The notes: generated by a model not told the origin, from the letters alone. Counted from the first letter of the stretch, positions 26,131-37,463 are shown. The stretch: 64,000 bases of DNA from Acidobacteriota bacterium (GCA_003225075.1 QIAP01000036.1:43265-107264), one strand, 5' to 3'. Translations and numbers: made by a program.

Positions 26131-26760
26131 ATGAAGCGCATTGCACAGATAGCATTGGCGGGAACGATTGGGATACTTCTGATGGTCACAGCAGCCGGCG
26201 CGCAGTCGCTCGGCGACTACGCCCGTGAAGTTCGCAAGGAGAAGCCCCAGAAACCACCCGCAGTCAAGCATTTCGACAACGACAACTTGCCCAAAGATGA
26301 GCACCTCAGCGTAGTCGGACAAGCTCCCCAACTCCCCGCTGCCGGCGCCCCCGATGCCGCGGCCAAGACGGACGACTCCACCCAGAGCACAGATCAGTCC
26401 AAGGCAGATCAGTCCAAACCCGACCAGAAAGCAGACGCTCAGCCCGGCAAGGATGAGGCTGCACAACGTCAGGCTGCCAATCAGGAGTGGAAAGAAAAGA
26501 TCAATGCCCAGAAAAACCAGATCGACCTGCTGACACGCGAATTGGACGTCTTGCAGCGTGAGTACCGCATTCGCGCGGCCGCGTTCTACGCTGATGCCGG
26601 CAACCGGCTCCGCAACGCCGGCCCATGGGACAAACAGGACGCACAATACAAGCAGGACATCGATGCCAAGCAGAAGACACTCGATGCCGCCAAGCAAAAG
26701 CTGGACGACTTGCAGGAACAAGCTCGCAAGTCGGGAGTTCCGTCGTCAGTTCGCGAGTAG
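26131..26760 (+). CDS. Secreted coiled-coil protein, unknown function
   Basis: 209 residues. A signal peptide (IAQIALAGTIGILLMVTAAG-AQ) is followed by a disordered Ala/Asp/Gln/Lys segment with repeated DQSKADQSKPDQKAD, then a coiled-coil (EWKEKINAQKNQIDLLTREL, QKTLDAAKQKLDDLQEQARK) flanking a NAGPWDKQDAQYKQ turn. Acidobacterial periplasmic proteins of this build are common and uncharacterised. AAAGGA lies before the ATG at 26131; an ATG at 26122 in the same frame is the alternative. A strong terminator follows. Confidence 0.7.
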   Translation: MKRIAQIALAGTIGILLMVTAAGAQSLGDYAREVRKEKPQKPPAVKHFDNDNLPKDEHLSVVGQAPQLPAAGAPDAAAKTDDSTQSTDQSKADQSKPDQKADAQPGKDEAAQRQAANQEWKEKINAQKNQIDLLTRELDVLQREYRIRAAAFYADAGNRLRNAGPWDKQDAQYKQDIDAKQKTLDAAKQKLDDLQEQARKSGVPSSVRE

Positions 26761-26789
26761 CCAGAGTAGCCTTCCGCAATAGCCATCCA

Positions 26790-26823
26790 AAAAGCCTCCA
26801 GCATTCCGCTGGAGGCTTTTCTA
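26790..26823. terminator. Intrinsic terminator, usable from both strands
   Basis: A 13-bp perfect stem, arms 26790-26802 and 26808-26820 (AAAAGCCTCCAGC and complement), with a five-base loop. The A-run and T-run at the two ends make it a bidirectional terminator between the coiled-coil gene (plus) and the convergent carboxypeptidase-like gene (minus). Confidence 0.9.
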
Positions 26824-26886
26824 CTGACTTGCTCTTACTGACTTGTTCTTGATGAGCGTGGCATGTCGCCGTTTGCGAGTCCCTGG

Positions 26887-28560
26887 CTACCGTGGTTGAA
26901 CCTCAACCGGATTAGTTAAAAATACGGACCCCTTTGCCCGTTCCCCGACGACAAGCTTTTGTGCATGCTGGCAATAATGCGCGATGACAGCAGGCTTGGC
27001 CCAATCCAGATCCCAACCGTTATCAATGGCAGTGATGGTATACGAGCCAGGAACCACGCCTTTCAGGCTAAAGCTTCCATCTAGATCGCTCTGGTCTCTG
27101 CGAAAAAGTTCGCGATTTGACTCAGGATCTTTGGGCACCAAAACCACCATTGCTCCCGCAACGCTCTTGCCACCCTGTTTGGCAAATCCCTCTACGATTC
27201 CGATGCCCTCAACCAACCAGAGTGAGACAGTGAGAGACGAGGCTGCCGGAACGTTCAGCGCATGCCCTGAAGTTCGGCCGCTTTGAGATGCGATTCGAAC
27301 TACGGAATACTCCTTATTCTGGAAACCTGCTAACACATCATATTTACCGGGACTCACATCCTGGAAATCAACTTCTCCTTTCGCATCCACTTGCGCCACA
27401 GCGACAATTCTCTTTTTGCTATTCCGCAAGAACACACGGAGTTCCGTCGGAATCGCTCCTCCGCTCCGCAATTGCACAGACGCTTTCACCTTGCTGGTCG
27501 GCTCGCCCGAAGACACGTCCAGTTCCTGACCTTGCTGGGTGACATCCATCTCGGCCGGCGCTTCCAATTGGCCGGTCGTTGCTCCCGGCATACGCACCGT
27601 GTACCGGCCCGGCGCCACTCCCGTCATCTCATACACGCCCGGGGAAACCATTTGTACGCCGTCGGTCTGTACGGATTCCATTCCATCGAATGCCGGCTTC
27701 TGAAGTACCGGCCAGGAAATCCCGCGGGTGGCGTCCTCTGGAACGTGAAAGATTAAGTGAAGCGCAGGAACTGGATTCAGGTGAACGTCAACTTCTAAAT
27801 GATCTCCGCCTCTCACCGGTATAGGCATGGCTTCATCAGCCTCTGTAGCATCGCCGTAATAAGTACTCGGATAAGTAACGTCAAGAGATGGGTCCACATG
27901 TGAAGGTGAGGTCTCTGACCCAGATTGAGTAGACACTGGATGCACCGCATACCACGGTTTCGCGCTTACCGACAGGAAGTAGGTGCCGTCATTAAGCGGC
28001 ATGACCTCATACGTGCCTTGATCATCGGTGGACCCGCGCCGAAATGGCCGGATAAGGCCGACCCCGGAGTAATGATCCTCGCGGTAAACCATAATGGCGG
28101 CATGGCGGACAGGATCTCCGAATTCATCCAGTACCCTGCCGCTGAGCACGGCGGCAGGCGCCAAACGCAGAACCAGGTTCTCAGTATCGAGACCGGTGCC
28201 CGTCACAATTGCGGTTGAAAACTGATCGTGCGCGTCGTAGGCGGCGGTGAGAAAGCCCCGCCTGGCTCCTTGCAGCGCGTACTTGCCCGCATTGACCTGA
28301 AACTCAAACCGGCCATCTTCGGAAGTTACAAACGACTGGATATTCTGGGGGTTCCTGGCATCAATGATAAGGACCCGAGCCCGCGCCAGCGGATGGCCTC
28401 CTGTCACACTCACGACTGTCCCGGCAATTCGAAACCTCCCATTCAACGCAGCCGTTTGTACGGCGCTGGAGTTTTGCGCGGCGCACAGCCCCGAAAGATT
28501 CAGTAGCGCCATACTTACGGCGAGAATGGCAAGTGAACGCAACTGTGAGAAGCTGGGCAT
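26887..28560 (-). CDS. Secreted carboxypeptidase-regulatory-like domain protein
   Basis: 557 residues with a signal peptide (SLAILAVSMALLNLSGLCAA-QN) and several Ig-like carboxypeptidase-regulatory/CNA-B modules: FRIAGTVVSVTGGHPLARAR, AVLSGRVLDEFGDPVRHAAI, KVKASVQLRSGGAIPTELRV and a last one at IVEGFAKQGGKSVAGAMVVL with the recurring 'DGSFSLKGVVPGSYTITA' ending. These modules act as surface or periplasmic beta-sandwich scaffolds; there is no peptidase domain. The ATG directly follows the stop of the preceding paralogue without a gap, so the two form an operon. Confidence 0.85.
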   Translation of the reverse strand: MPSFSQLRSLAILAVSMALLNLSGLCAAQNSSAVQTAALNGRFRIAGTVVSVTGGHPLARARVLIIDARNPQNIQSFVTSEDGRFEFQVNAGKYALQGARRGFLTAAYDAHDQFSTAIVTGTGLDTENLVLRLAPAAVLSGRVLDEFGDPVRHAAIMVYREDHYSGVGLIRPFRRGSTDDQGTYEVMPLNDGTYFLSVSAKPWYAVHPVSTQSGSETSPSHVDPSLDVTYPSTYYGDATEADEAMPIPVRGGDHLEVDVHLNPVPALHLIFHVPEDATRGISWPVLQKPAFDGMESVQTDGVQMVSPGVYEMTGVAPGRYTVRMPGATTGQLEAPAEMDVTQQGQELDVSSGEPTSKVKASVQLRSGGAIPTELRVFLRNSKKRIVAVAQVDAKGEVDFQDVSPGKYDVLAGFQNKEYSVVRIASQSGRTSGHALNVPAASSLTVSLWLVEGIGIVEGFAKQGGKSVAGAMVVLVPKDPESNRELFRRDQSDLDGSFSLKGVVPGSYTITAIDNGWDLDWAKPAVIAHYCQHAQKLVVGERAKGSVFLTNPVEVQPR

Positions 28561-30438
28561 TTAGTCGCTCGATGAAACCACCTGCAGGCGCAAGTGTTCT
28601 TTCTGGCCGGCAACCAAACGGACGATCTGCCCCTTTGCGTCATAGGCGCGCATCGCTTCGGGATTCCCGTACTCAAGATCAGTCTGCTGGCGCCTAAGAG
28701 CCAGCACGCGATAGACCCCCGGCGGCAATCTTAGCGAAGCGAACTTTCCCTCCGACGAGACACCCGCCTCGGTGAACTGTCCAGGACTGTCGGGCAACGG
28801 AACGCAATAAACATACGCAGTCGCATACGAAACTGAAGATACGGGGCCAGAGGGCGGCGCCGTGTCGCTCACTGTAGCATTCGCGCCTTCAATCGTGCCT
28901 TCAATCTCCGCGAAGTCGTCCCGCATCGTGACTTCAATCGGGGAGCTCGCGCCTCCAGCTCCCACCACCAGCGGCTCATGCTGCAAGTCAACTCCTCCGG
29001 ATGTCACCGACGACGCATACCCGCGAGATGAAGTGATTCGCACCCAGTAGCGTCCAGGTTGCACATCCTCGATGACAAACGATTCGTCCTCAGGCCGTCT
29101 CGGGGGACGGAGGGAAAAACTTCTTTCCTGACCGAAATCATCTGTAGTCTCCAACGCCACATTGAGGTAGCGTCCTCGAAAGCCTCGGCTGGATCCACCT
29201 CCGCCATTGATCGTAAAGCCTGAGGTCTCAGTGGATGTGAATTCTTCCTTAACGTCCACCTTGATGGGGTGCCCGGCCACCATCGTCATGCGCGGTCCCT
29301 CAACAGCCGCCTCGTGAACCGTAACGTTCAACGATCCAGCGACAGCATTCGGTTCATAACCGGCAGCTTCCAGAGTGTAGGTTCCGTTCGGTAGTAAACC
29401 TTGGATTATCTGTTCTCGATCGTTGTATCCAAGGGCATAGCCAGGACCACGCCGTCCTTGAACAGAGACGATTACGTTCATGGGAGTGCCGGTTGAAACA
29501 TTCGCGACCGCGACTTTCACCGGATAATATGGCTGCCTGACGAGCGAAAGATTGGCCTGAACTGTTTTACCTGCCCCCAACTGAATCGCACTGGCGGAAG
29601 CGAAGTCAGTTACGTTGGGATAATAGATTGGTGCGTACCCATACAATTGACCGCCTGGAATAAACGTCTGAGGATCACGATCCAGTAATTCATGGGTGAG
29701 CAGCTTATACGTCCCCGAAGCTAGCTCAGCAAAGCGAAAGTCCCCGTCTGACTTCGTCGAAGTTATCCCGCTGGATACCCAACGAGCCCGGCCGTTCTGC
29801 ACTTGCCTGCGATAGATCTCGACCTCGATTTTGTCCGCAGGCTCGGAGCTGGGAAGAGCAACGTGGCCCACAATCATCGCCTCCGGCATGAGCGATATGG
29901 TGACCTCGTGTCCTGCCGGGACCCATTGCTGACTCTGCGGCTGGCTGTTCTGGTCGGTCAGGAACCCCGGCTTGCGAGCAGTCAACACATATAGACCACT
30001 GGGTACATTCAGTTCGCTTCGGGCGCTCGCGGGAGCCGCAGGGCTCGTACCCGTTGCACCTTTGTCGTTCGTGGCTCGCGGAAATGTGAACTCAAAACGG
30101 CCTTGACCGTCCGTCATGGTCGCAAATCGATTGTCTTGGGAGACTACTAATGCGTGCGCAATGGGCTCGTGGGTCAGACTGTTCACCACCGTGCCATGAA
30201 TGCTATCCGGGTTTTCCGGTGGCGCGTCTTGTCCGAGTGCTTGCTTGCCACTCAGGCACGAAGAAGAAAGCAGAACAGCAAAGGCGAGTGCCTTGAGCAG
30301 CCGCTCTCTACCCGTGCCATGGCTAATCCAAAGCAGCACAGCCGGAGTCGAAGAATTCTTGCTGCGCTTCAAAGAAGCTACTCCAAGCTGGCTATAGCTT
30401 AACACTCGTTGAAAAAATGGCTGATTTATCGGGGTCAA
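28561..30438 (-). CDS. Secreted carboxypeptidase-regulatory-like domain protein (paralogue)
   Basis: 625 residues. A hydrophobic segment (LLKALAFAVLLSSSCLSGKQ) at about 47-66 is the likely signal peptide, so the real start may be later than the ATG used. Modules: DSIHGTVVNSLTHEPIAHAL, EAMIVGHVALPSSEPADKIE, YPVKVAVANVSTGTPMNVIV, FAEIEGTIEGANATVSDTAP, each with a 'GxYxL/V' closing strand, plus a Gly/Ser-rich linker (INGGGGSSRGFRGR). Same family and order as the next gene, which begins at the base after its stop codon. No catalytic domain is visible. Confidence 0.82.
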   Translation of the reverse strand: MTPINQPFFQRVLSYSQLGVASLKRSKNSSTPAVLLWISHGTGRERLLKALAFAVLLSSSCLSGKQALGQDAPPENPDSIHGTVVNSLTHEPIAHALVVSQDNRFATMTDGQGRFEFTFPRATNDKGATGTSPAAPASARSELNVPSGLYVLTARKPGFLTDQNSQPQSQQWVPAGHEVTISLMPEAMIVGHVALPSSEPADKIEVEIYRRQVQNGRARWVSSGITSTKSDGDFRFAELASGTYKLLTHELLDRDPQTFIPGGQLYGYAPIYYPNVTDFASASAIQLGAGKTVQANLSLVRQPYYPVKVAVANVSTGTPMNVIVSVQGRRGPGYALGYNDREQIIQGLLPNGTYTLEAAGYEPNAVAGSLNVTVHEAAVEGPRMTMVAGHPIKVDVKEEFTSTETSGFTINGGGGSSRGFRGRYLNVALETTDDFGQERSFSLRPPRRPEDESFVIEDVQPGRYWVRITSSRGYASSVTSGGVDLQHEPLVVGAGGASSPIEVTMRDDFAEIEGTIEGANATVSDTAPPSGPVSSVSYATAYVYCVPLPDSPGQFTEAGVSSEGKFASLRLPPGVYRVLALRRQQTDLEYGNPEAMRAYDAKGQIVRLVAGQKEHLRLQVVSSSD

Positions 30439-30594
30439 TTTAGCAGTCAGGAAACCGCGCTCTCATCCTCGATGCCGAAGCAAGTCTTCACAGTGCGCTC
30501 TACAGTGAGACGGCCTCTCAGCATCATGAGAGAATCTGTAAGCACGCTAGTGCTGCGAACGCATGATCTAAGATGAGCAGGTGGGAGAAATCAA

Positions 30595-32426
<1,832 letters not shown>

Positions 32427-32455
32427 GCTCCCCCACTAGCATAGGACCTTTAACG

Positions 32456-32864
32456 ATGTCGAAGACATATCTGAATCCCAGCGCGCTCTTTCCAAGTCAG
32501 CAGTATGGTTTCTCTCAGGGAGTCGCCACGGTGGGAAAGACTACGGTATACGTGTCCGGTCAGGTGGGCTGGCACGCAGCGCAACAGATCACCGATCCCG
32601 CCGATTTGGGGACGCAGACCCGGCAGGCTTTAGAGAACCTCGAGATTGCCGTCAGGGCGGCTGGCGAGACCCGGACTGATATCGTATCCTTGCGCTTGTA
32701 CATCGTGGGCGAACACATCCACAACGCCGCCCTATCGGTGCGCGAAGCATTACTCGGCTTCTTCCCACCAGACAATTTGCCGAGCAGCACCTGGATCGGG
32801 GTTTCCGCCCTGGCCAGCAAAGATTTTCCTGATCGAGATTGAAGCCGTGGCCGTTCTGGAATAA
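32456..32864 (+). pseudogene. RidA-family protein with 3' frameshift
   Basis: RidA proteins hydrolyse reactive enamine/imine intermediates. The first 123 residues read normally (QYGFSQGVATVGKTTVYVSG, NLEIAVRAAGETRTDIVSLR, SSTWIGVSALASKDF) but the frame then stops as PDRD at 32842. The expected ending LIEIEAVAVLE is present in the next frame, up to a stop at 32864. One extra T in the GATTTTCC stretch at about 32822-32829 explains this. The lost tail holds the conserved Glu of the active site, so the product as read is probably non-functional unless the base is a sequencing error. Confidence 0.85.
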
Positions 32865-32949
32865 GAGCTGAGCCGCACAAATCCGGATTTCTCACATGTC
32901 ATCGTGAAAGATTTACTAAGATTAGCGCAGCGTAGTGCGGAGGTGTCAC

Positions 32950-33663
32950 ATGCACTCAGTAGCTGTGATTCGCCAGCTCGGGCGGTATCCAGTCAAGTCG
33001 ATGCGCGGCGAGTCCTTGGCCACCGCGACGCTGACTCTGCAGGGTGTACTGGCGGACCGGCGCTACGCGTTCGTCCAGACGGCCTCGCGCAGCTCCTTTC
33101 CCTGGCTCACTGCCCGGGAGCTACCGGAACTGCTTTGCTACCGCCCTTGCGTGGAGAAAGCCAGCCCGCAAGAAGTCGAGGTGACGGTCACCGCCCCTGG
33201 TGGGGAGAAGTTCCCCATTAAGAGCCACGAACTCCGCCAAGCACTCGAGGCGCGCTCGGGCCGAGAGCTTTTCTTGCTGTACGACTACCGTGGCTCGTAC
33301 GATGTCGCGCCCGTCTCGCTCATCAGCCGCCAGACGATAACTCGAATCGCAGAGGAAAGCGCAACCGAGGAAGACGCTTGGCGCTTTCGCCCGAACCTGC
33401 TGGTCGATCTGGAAGACGGCGAAGCCTTCGATGAGTTGAACTGGGTGGGCCGGATTGTTCGCGTGGGAGACGCAGCGCGGATTGCCATCACGGAAGTCGA
33501 CCAGCGTTGCATGATGATCACGCTCGATCCGGCGAGCGCAAAGCCCAGCCCCGCGGTTCTTCGCTGCGTTGCCCAGCAGCACAAACAGTGCGCGGGCGTC
33601 TATGCGACGGTTCTTACTCCCGGGGAAGTGCGGGTCGGGGACACAGTGTCGCTGGAGAGCTGA
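32950..33663 (+). CDS. MOSC-domain protein
   Basis: 237 residues with an N-terminal beta-barrel (QLGRYPVKSMRGESLATATL, GVLADRRYAFVQTA) and the MOSC domain (PVSLISRQTITRIAEESATE, FRPNLLVDLEDGEAFDELNW, DQRCMMITLDPASAKPSPAV). The Cys in the DQRCMM motif is the usual molybdenum or sulfur ligand in MOSC proteins such as YcbX and mARC, which reduce N-hydroxylated compounds. No ferredoxin domain is fused. GGAGGTG before the ATG at 32950 fixes the start. Confidence 0.9.
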   Translation: MHSVAVIRQLGRYPVKSMRGESLATATLTLQGVLADRRYAFVQTASRSSFPWLTARELPELLCYRPCVEKASPQEVEVTVTAPGGEKFPIKSHELRQALEARSGRELFLLYDYRGSYDVAPVSLISRQTITRIAEESATEEDAWRFRPNLLVDLEDGEAFDELNWVGRIVRVGDAARIAITEVDQRCMMITLDPASAKPSPAVLRCVAQQHKQCAGVYATVLTPGEVRVGDTVSLES

Positions 33664-33786
33664 AGCTTCGGAGTTGGCCTGGGACAAGCGGTTGGAGATT
33701 CGCTCCGCGCCGCCATGTTGCTCCCGGATGGCCGGCAAGCCGGAAGTACACTAGGTGGGCACCGAGTGGATCAGTACGGGGAAGTC

Positions 33787-34616
33787 TTAGTGCTGTATCT
33801 GAGGCGCCCATTTCACGACAGGCAGTCGAATCGAGGTGGTCTGGAGGGGCGCTGCAAAAATGTTTTTCCAGTCTGCTGCGCCTTCACCGAACAAGACTTT
33901 GTACCCTTTGCTGGTTTCGGGTGACCAGTTTTTGCAATGAATGGATCGGATTCTTCCCGGATTCGCTCGAATCCATGCCACCGGATCCGAGCCTGCCTCC
34001 AGACATGTGCCAACATCTAGTTGCAGCATGACGGACGGCTTGGTGAGTTTCGCCAGTATCTCCATGGGGCGCTGGCCCCCGACGGGCGTGAACTCCAACT
34101 GATGATTGTGATAACCCGTCTTCAAACCAGCCGGCTCAAGATTTTCGGCGACGATGTTCAGTTGGTTGGCCACTGTCTTCCATTCGTCCAAACTGGATTT
34201 TTTACCCGCCGACGCCAGCACCACATATTTGCTTCCCAGGATCAGATTCAGATCGGCGGGTGCGCTGAATGTTTTGTGGGGGTCAAGTAGCCTTCGTCGT
34301 TATGGGTCGAAAAACACCGGATGCCGAGATCGTCCAAAAGTTTCTTGATCTGCTTGGTTTGGCTCTCCGTCCAATCGAAATATGGCGCATAGAATTCCAC
34401 CCCTTCGTACCCCATTTGAGAGACCGCGCGCAGTGTACCTTCGGGATCTTTTTTCAGCTCCTCGCGCACCGAGTACAGCTCGATGCCAACCGGAACCGAT
34501 GCTGTCGATGCCCGGGCGCCCAGCGCCCAGGGAACCATTGCTGACAAAGCCAGAAACGAACGTCGAGACAGAAGAGTAGCTGGCACGCGAGAATCCTCCT
34601 TGAGAACCCAACCCAT
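33787..34616 (-). pseudogene. Sugar phosphate isomerase/epimerase with frameshift
   Basis: TIM-barrel xylose-isomerase-like protein, exported through Tat by its SRRSFLALSA signal. Residues 1-115 (34616 to about 34270) read VGIELYSVREELKKDPEGTL, AVSQMGYEGVEFYAPYFDWT and RCFSTHNDEGYLTP. The frame then breaks at a run of five C and stops. The rest continues in another frame as KTFSAPADLNLILGSKYVVL, GLKTGYHNHQLEFTP, MLQLDVGTCLEAGSD and IHCKNWSP, with metal ligands (Glu, Asp, His) intact. One missing C at about 34273-34277 would join the two. A real recent knock-out or a homopolymer error both fit. Confidence 0.87.
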
Positions 34617-34670
34617 TGTCTTGGATTTTGAGGAGTTGAGTGAAAGGGCGCTGTCTTAAACCCGGGGCGG

Positions 34671-35807
34671 TTAGGCGTCGAGAACACTCTCGGAGTCGAG
34701 TGCTTGGGTGCTGCGCTGCTTGCGAAGTTCGCTAAGAAACGCCTCGGTTGGCACGGTAGCCTTGCGATTGAAAAGATCCAGCAAAGGATCTTCCATCTCT
34801 TCCATAGAGGCCGCGACCGCGCTGTTCTCCGCAGCATTTGTTTCCAAGCCTTCCGGTTCAACCAGGAGATCTGGAAGCGCTCCGCTATTAGTCATGAGGG
34901 TGTGAAGAAATTTTTCCACGTGTTCGCGTTGATCCGCGGTCCTGCGCGTGAATTCCACTCCCATGCCTGTGTCAGGGTGCATTACGCGTACGATTCCGTC
35001 GACCCGCGCTTCGAGATCACCCACTCGCATCGAAAGCACTACATGGGTCCGGACGGGGAATGGCGAGTTCAATTCCAAATAACAGCCGCCCAGGCTCAAG
35101 TCAGTCAGCCGGCAACTTACGGGCGGATCGTCCTGTTCGCTGGCGGGCGCGTTCTGATTCATCCACGTGCCGAGTTGCTGCCGCGCTTCGGACGACAGCT
35201 CAAGAAAACGGATGCCAGTATGTCCCCCCGCTGTCTGCCACGCAATCTCACCCGTAAGTTCGAGAGCTTTGCTGGAGCCGGGCAGTGTGAAGCTGAGGCG
35301 TAGGGATCCCGTTTCCTTGGGGCCCCGGGAGAACTGTACCGCCATTCCTCCGTCGCTCAAGTCGGTGGTGATGGCGCGCTGACCAGTAGCAGTGAAAAGC
35401 ACGGGAATCTGGACGGGAATTCTCGAATTGCGGCGGCGCTCGCGCTTCATAAGCGCGCGCGCTGCGCGAAAGCTGGATTTAGACCGTTCCGTAGAAATTG
35501 GTTTGTAGAGAACGAAGTGGGCGCCCATCTCGAATGCGCCACGTAAACCAGTCTGGCCATCTACTATGGCCACCGCGATAGCCCGCTTGTTGCACGGCGC
35601 GGTGCGGACGCTTTTAAAAACTTGCACCGCCGCATCTTCGTCGGCGCAGTCCACGATGACCGCTTCAAATCTCTGCCGCGTCAGCCGCTGGAGAGCAGCA
35701 TCTGCGTGGGTACAGTGTTCGACGCCAATCTCGAGGTCGCTGAGCACACGCCGCAGCACGCGTACGATTTTTTCGTCGGAACACAGAACCAGCGACCGCA
35801 AATCCAT
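34671..35807 (-). CDS. Receiver-like protein with two PilZ domains
   Basis: 378 residues. N-terminal receiver fold (LRSLVLCSDEKIVRVLRRVL, FEAVIVDCADEDAAVQVF with a possible phospho-Asp, HFVLYKPIS with the conserved Lys). First PilZ domain at about 125-225 with RRRNSRIPVQIPV (RxxxR) and TDLSDGGMAVQFS (D/NxSxxG), the c-di-GMP-binding signature. Second PilZ-like domain at 235-320 with CRLTDLSLGGCYLEL and MGVEFTR, lacking a clear RxxxR. An acidic tail follows. It probably reads c-di-GMP. An HD-GYP gene lies just upstream in the opposite direction, with a small protein gene between. Confidence 0.87.
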   Translation of the reverse strand: MDLRSLVLCSDEKIVRVLRRVLSDLEIGVEHCTHADAALQRLTRQRFEAVIVDCADEDAAVQVFKSVRTAPCNKRAIAVAIVDGQTGLRGAFEMGAHFVLYKPISTERSKSSFRAARALMKRERRRNSRIPVQIPVLFTATGQRAITTDLSDGGMAVQFSRGPKETGSLRLSFTLPGSSKALELTGEIAWQTAGGHTGIRFLELSSEARQQLGTWMNQNAPASEQDDPPVSCRLTDLSLGGCYLELNSPFPVRTHVVLSMRVGDLEARVDGIVRVMHPDTGMGVEFTRRTADQREHVEKFLHTLMTNSGALPDLLVEPEGLETNAAENSAVAASMEEMEDPLLDLFNRKATVPTEAFLSELRKQRSTQALDSESVLDA

Positions 35808-35849
35808 ATCGCCTTTAACCCCTTACGTACGCAGCCCACATCCCTTGCG

Positions 35850-36011
35850 TTAGCCCCGATCCCCCACCGATTCCCTGTCGTCGTCATCTCCATCCAGCAG
35901 GTGAGCCACGTTGCGAAGCTCCTCTGCCGCCGTCTGCAGAGCTTCAATCTGTTTTCCCAAATGGGCTTGCTGGGCCTGTTTCTTGCGGAGAACTTCGTAG
36001 ATGTCTTTCAC
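35850..36011 (-). CDS. 53-residue coiled-coil protein
   Basis: GTG-started frame of 53 residues (KDIYEVLRKKQAQQAHLGKQ, IEALQTAAEELRNVAHLLDG, then an acidic tail DDDDRESVGDRG). A strong GAGGAGG ribosome site lies 6 bases before the GTG. The sequence is a single heptad-patterned helix; short proteins starting KDxxEVLRxK followed by a helix are frequent next to response-regulator genes in acidobacteria as far as I recall. It is 42 bases upstream of the PilZ gene and on the same strand, so probably co-transcribed with it. Confidence 0.7.
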   Translation of the reverse strand: MKDIYEVLRKKQAQQAHLGKQIEALQTAAEELRNVAHLLDGDDDDRESVGDRG

Positions 36012-36196
36012 GAGTTGCCTCCTCTTGGCAATGTACGAAGCAGGACAAACCCGGTCAATGGAACTAGCGTCCCAGCTGGTTACGGCAGTAACTTGCTGCT
36101 GCCCCGAACGGCACCTAACATCGCCTCTATCTGAAAAGAAATGAACTGTTTGTGGGGCATCGGCAATCGCCGAGGCCAGTGAACCGGAGTAGCAGT

Positions 36197-37231
36197 ATGC
36201 ATTTGGGTTCGGTGCAACCAGGAGAGGCCGCGGCGCGCGTGCCGCTAACTAACGCCTCCTTCGTGGGACGCCTCAAATCCAGCACTTTGCGCGCCCTCAC
36301 CGAAGTTAACCGCGAACTCTGGCTCCTGCTGTCCCTCTTCCTCCTGGCCGCGCTCTTGAATTCTCTTCTCGATGCCCACCGCATGTTGCTGGGCCTCTAC
36401 ACTCTGCCCACCCTGTTCTCCGCTTATGTCTACGGACGCCGCCACGCCACCCTCACCGCTCTCGGCAGCGTGCTGCTGGTAGTCCTCGTCACTTATTACA
36501 ATCCTGTACTTTTTTCGCACCGTGCCAGTTCCCTGCCGGTTGCGGACAAATGGTTCGACATCGCCGCCTGGGGTGGAATCCTGTTCATCAACGCCTACGC
36601 CATGGGCACGTTGTACGAGCACAAAGCCCGCAGTCTTGCGGAACTGCGTAACACCTATCACGGCATCCTCATGATTCTCAGCCATTTCATTTCCAAGGAT
36701 AAATACACCCAGAACCATTCCTACCGCGTCTCGATATACGCCAGCACGATCGCCTCTGAAATGGGCTTGCCGATAGAACGAATCGAAGAGGTCCGCGCCG
36801 CTGCCCTGCTCCACGATCTCGGTAAGCTGGACGTCAGCCGCCAGATTCTTCACAAAGCCGCTCGCCTCACCACCGACGAGTACAGCGCCATGCAAAAGCA
36901 TGTCGACATCGGCGTCCAAATGCTGCAACCAGTTGGCGGTCCGCTGGCCCGCGTGATCCCCATCATCCTCGCCCATCACGATAAATTCGACGGTTCCGGC
37001 TACCACCCCACTCAGGGCGAAGACATTCCCCTGGAAGCCCGTATCCTCTCCGTCGCTGACGTCTTCGACTCACTCACCAGCGATCGCCCCTATCGCAAGG
37101 CCATGTCGCCCTTCGACGCCAAGGAAACCATCCTTAAAGGATCAGGCGTGGACTTCGATCCCCAGGTGGTCGAGGCCTTCGCCGTCTGCTTCCGCCAAAG
37201 CCAGATGGAGATCCCCGAAGTGATGGTTTAA
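36197..37231 (+). CDS. HD-GYP domain c-di-GMP phosphodiesterase
   Basis: Membrane-bound hydrolase of c-di-GMP. From the ATG at 36197 (CGGAG upstream) 344 residues: about four transmembrane helices (LLSLFLLAALLNSLL, LGLYTLPTLFSAYVYG, TALGSVLLVVLVTYYNPV, WFDIAAWGGILFINAYAMG), then HD-GYP with SHFISKDKYTQNHSYRVSIY, LLHDLGKLDVSRQIL (HD pair), ILAHHDKFDGSGYHPTQGED and RILSVADVFDSLTSDRPYR. The GYP itself is GYH here, a small departure from the signature; the metal His and Asp residues are kept. Divergent from the PilZ gene. Confidence 0.93.
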   Translation: MHLGSVQPGEAAARVPLTNASFVGRLKSSTLRALTEVNRELWLLLSLFLLAALLNSLLDAHRMLLGLYTLPTLFSAYVYGRRHATLTALGSVLLVVLVTYYNPVLFSHRASSLPVADKWFDIAAWGGILFINAYAMGTLYEHKARSLAELRNTYHGILMILSHFISKDKYTQNHSYRVSIYASTIASEMGLPIERIEEVRAAALLHDLGKLDVSRQILHKAARLTTDEYSAMQKHVDIGVQMLQPVGGPLARVIPIILAHHDKFDGSGYHPTQGEDIPLEARILSVADVFDSLTSDRPYRKAMSPFDAKETILKGSGVDFDPQVVEAFAVCFRQSQMEIPEVMV

Positions 37232-37447
37232 CTATTAGGGTTAACTGTCAGCTCGAACCAGCAACCCTCCGCTTTAGTCCTTTATTTTCTGTCATAATTT
37301 CAATCCCAGTACCCTATCCGGCACCTTCCGTGCCAACTACCCCATTGACTTTTTCGCAAAACTGCCCTAGAATCACCAGCTTCCGTATACCCTGTTTTTA
37401 TCTGTTGGGTCTCTGTTTTCTACCGGACATTGAGTTTTACTGTGAAT

Positions 37448-37463
37448 CCCCAGCGCGCTGGGG
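37448..37463. promoter_or_regulatory. 16-bp perfect palindrome upstream of a small gene
   Basis: CCCCAGCGCGCTGGGG, 63 bases before the ATG at 37527. Its size and position suit an operator or a short hairpin in the leader of the downstream 75-residue protein. Confidence 0.4.
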
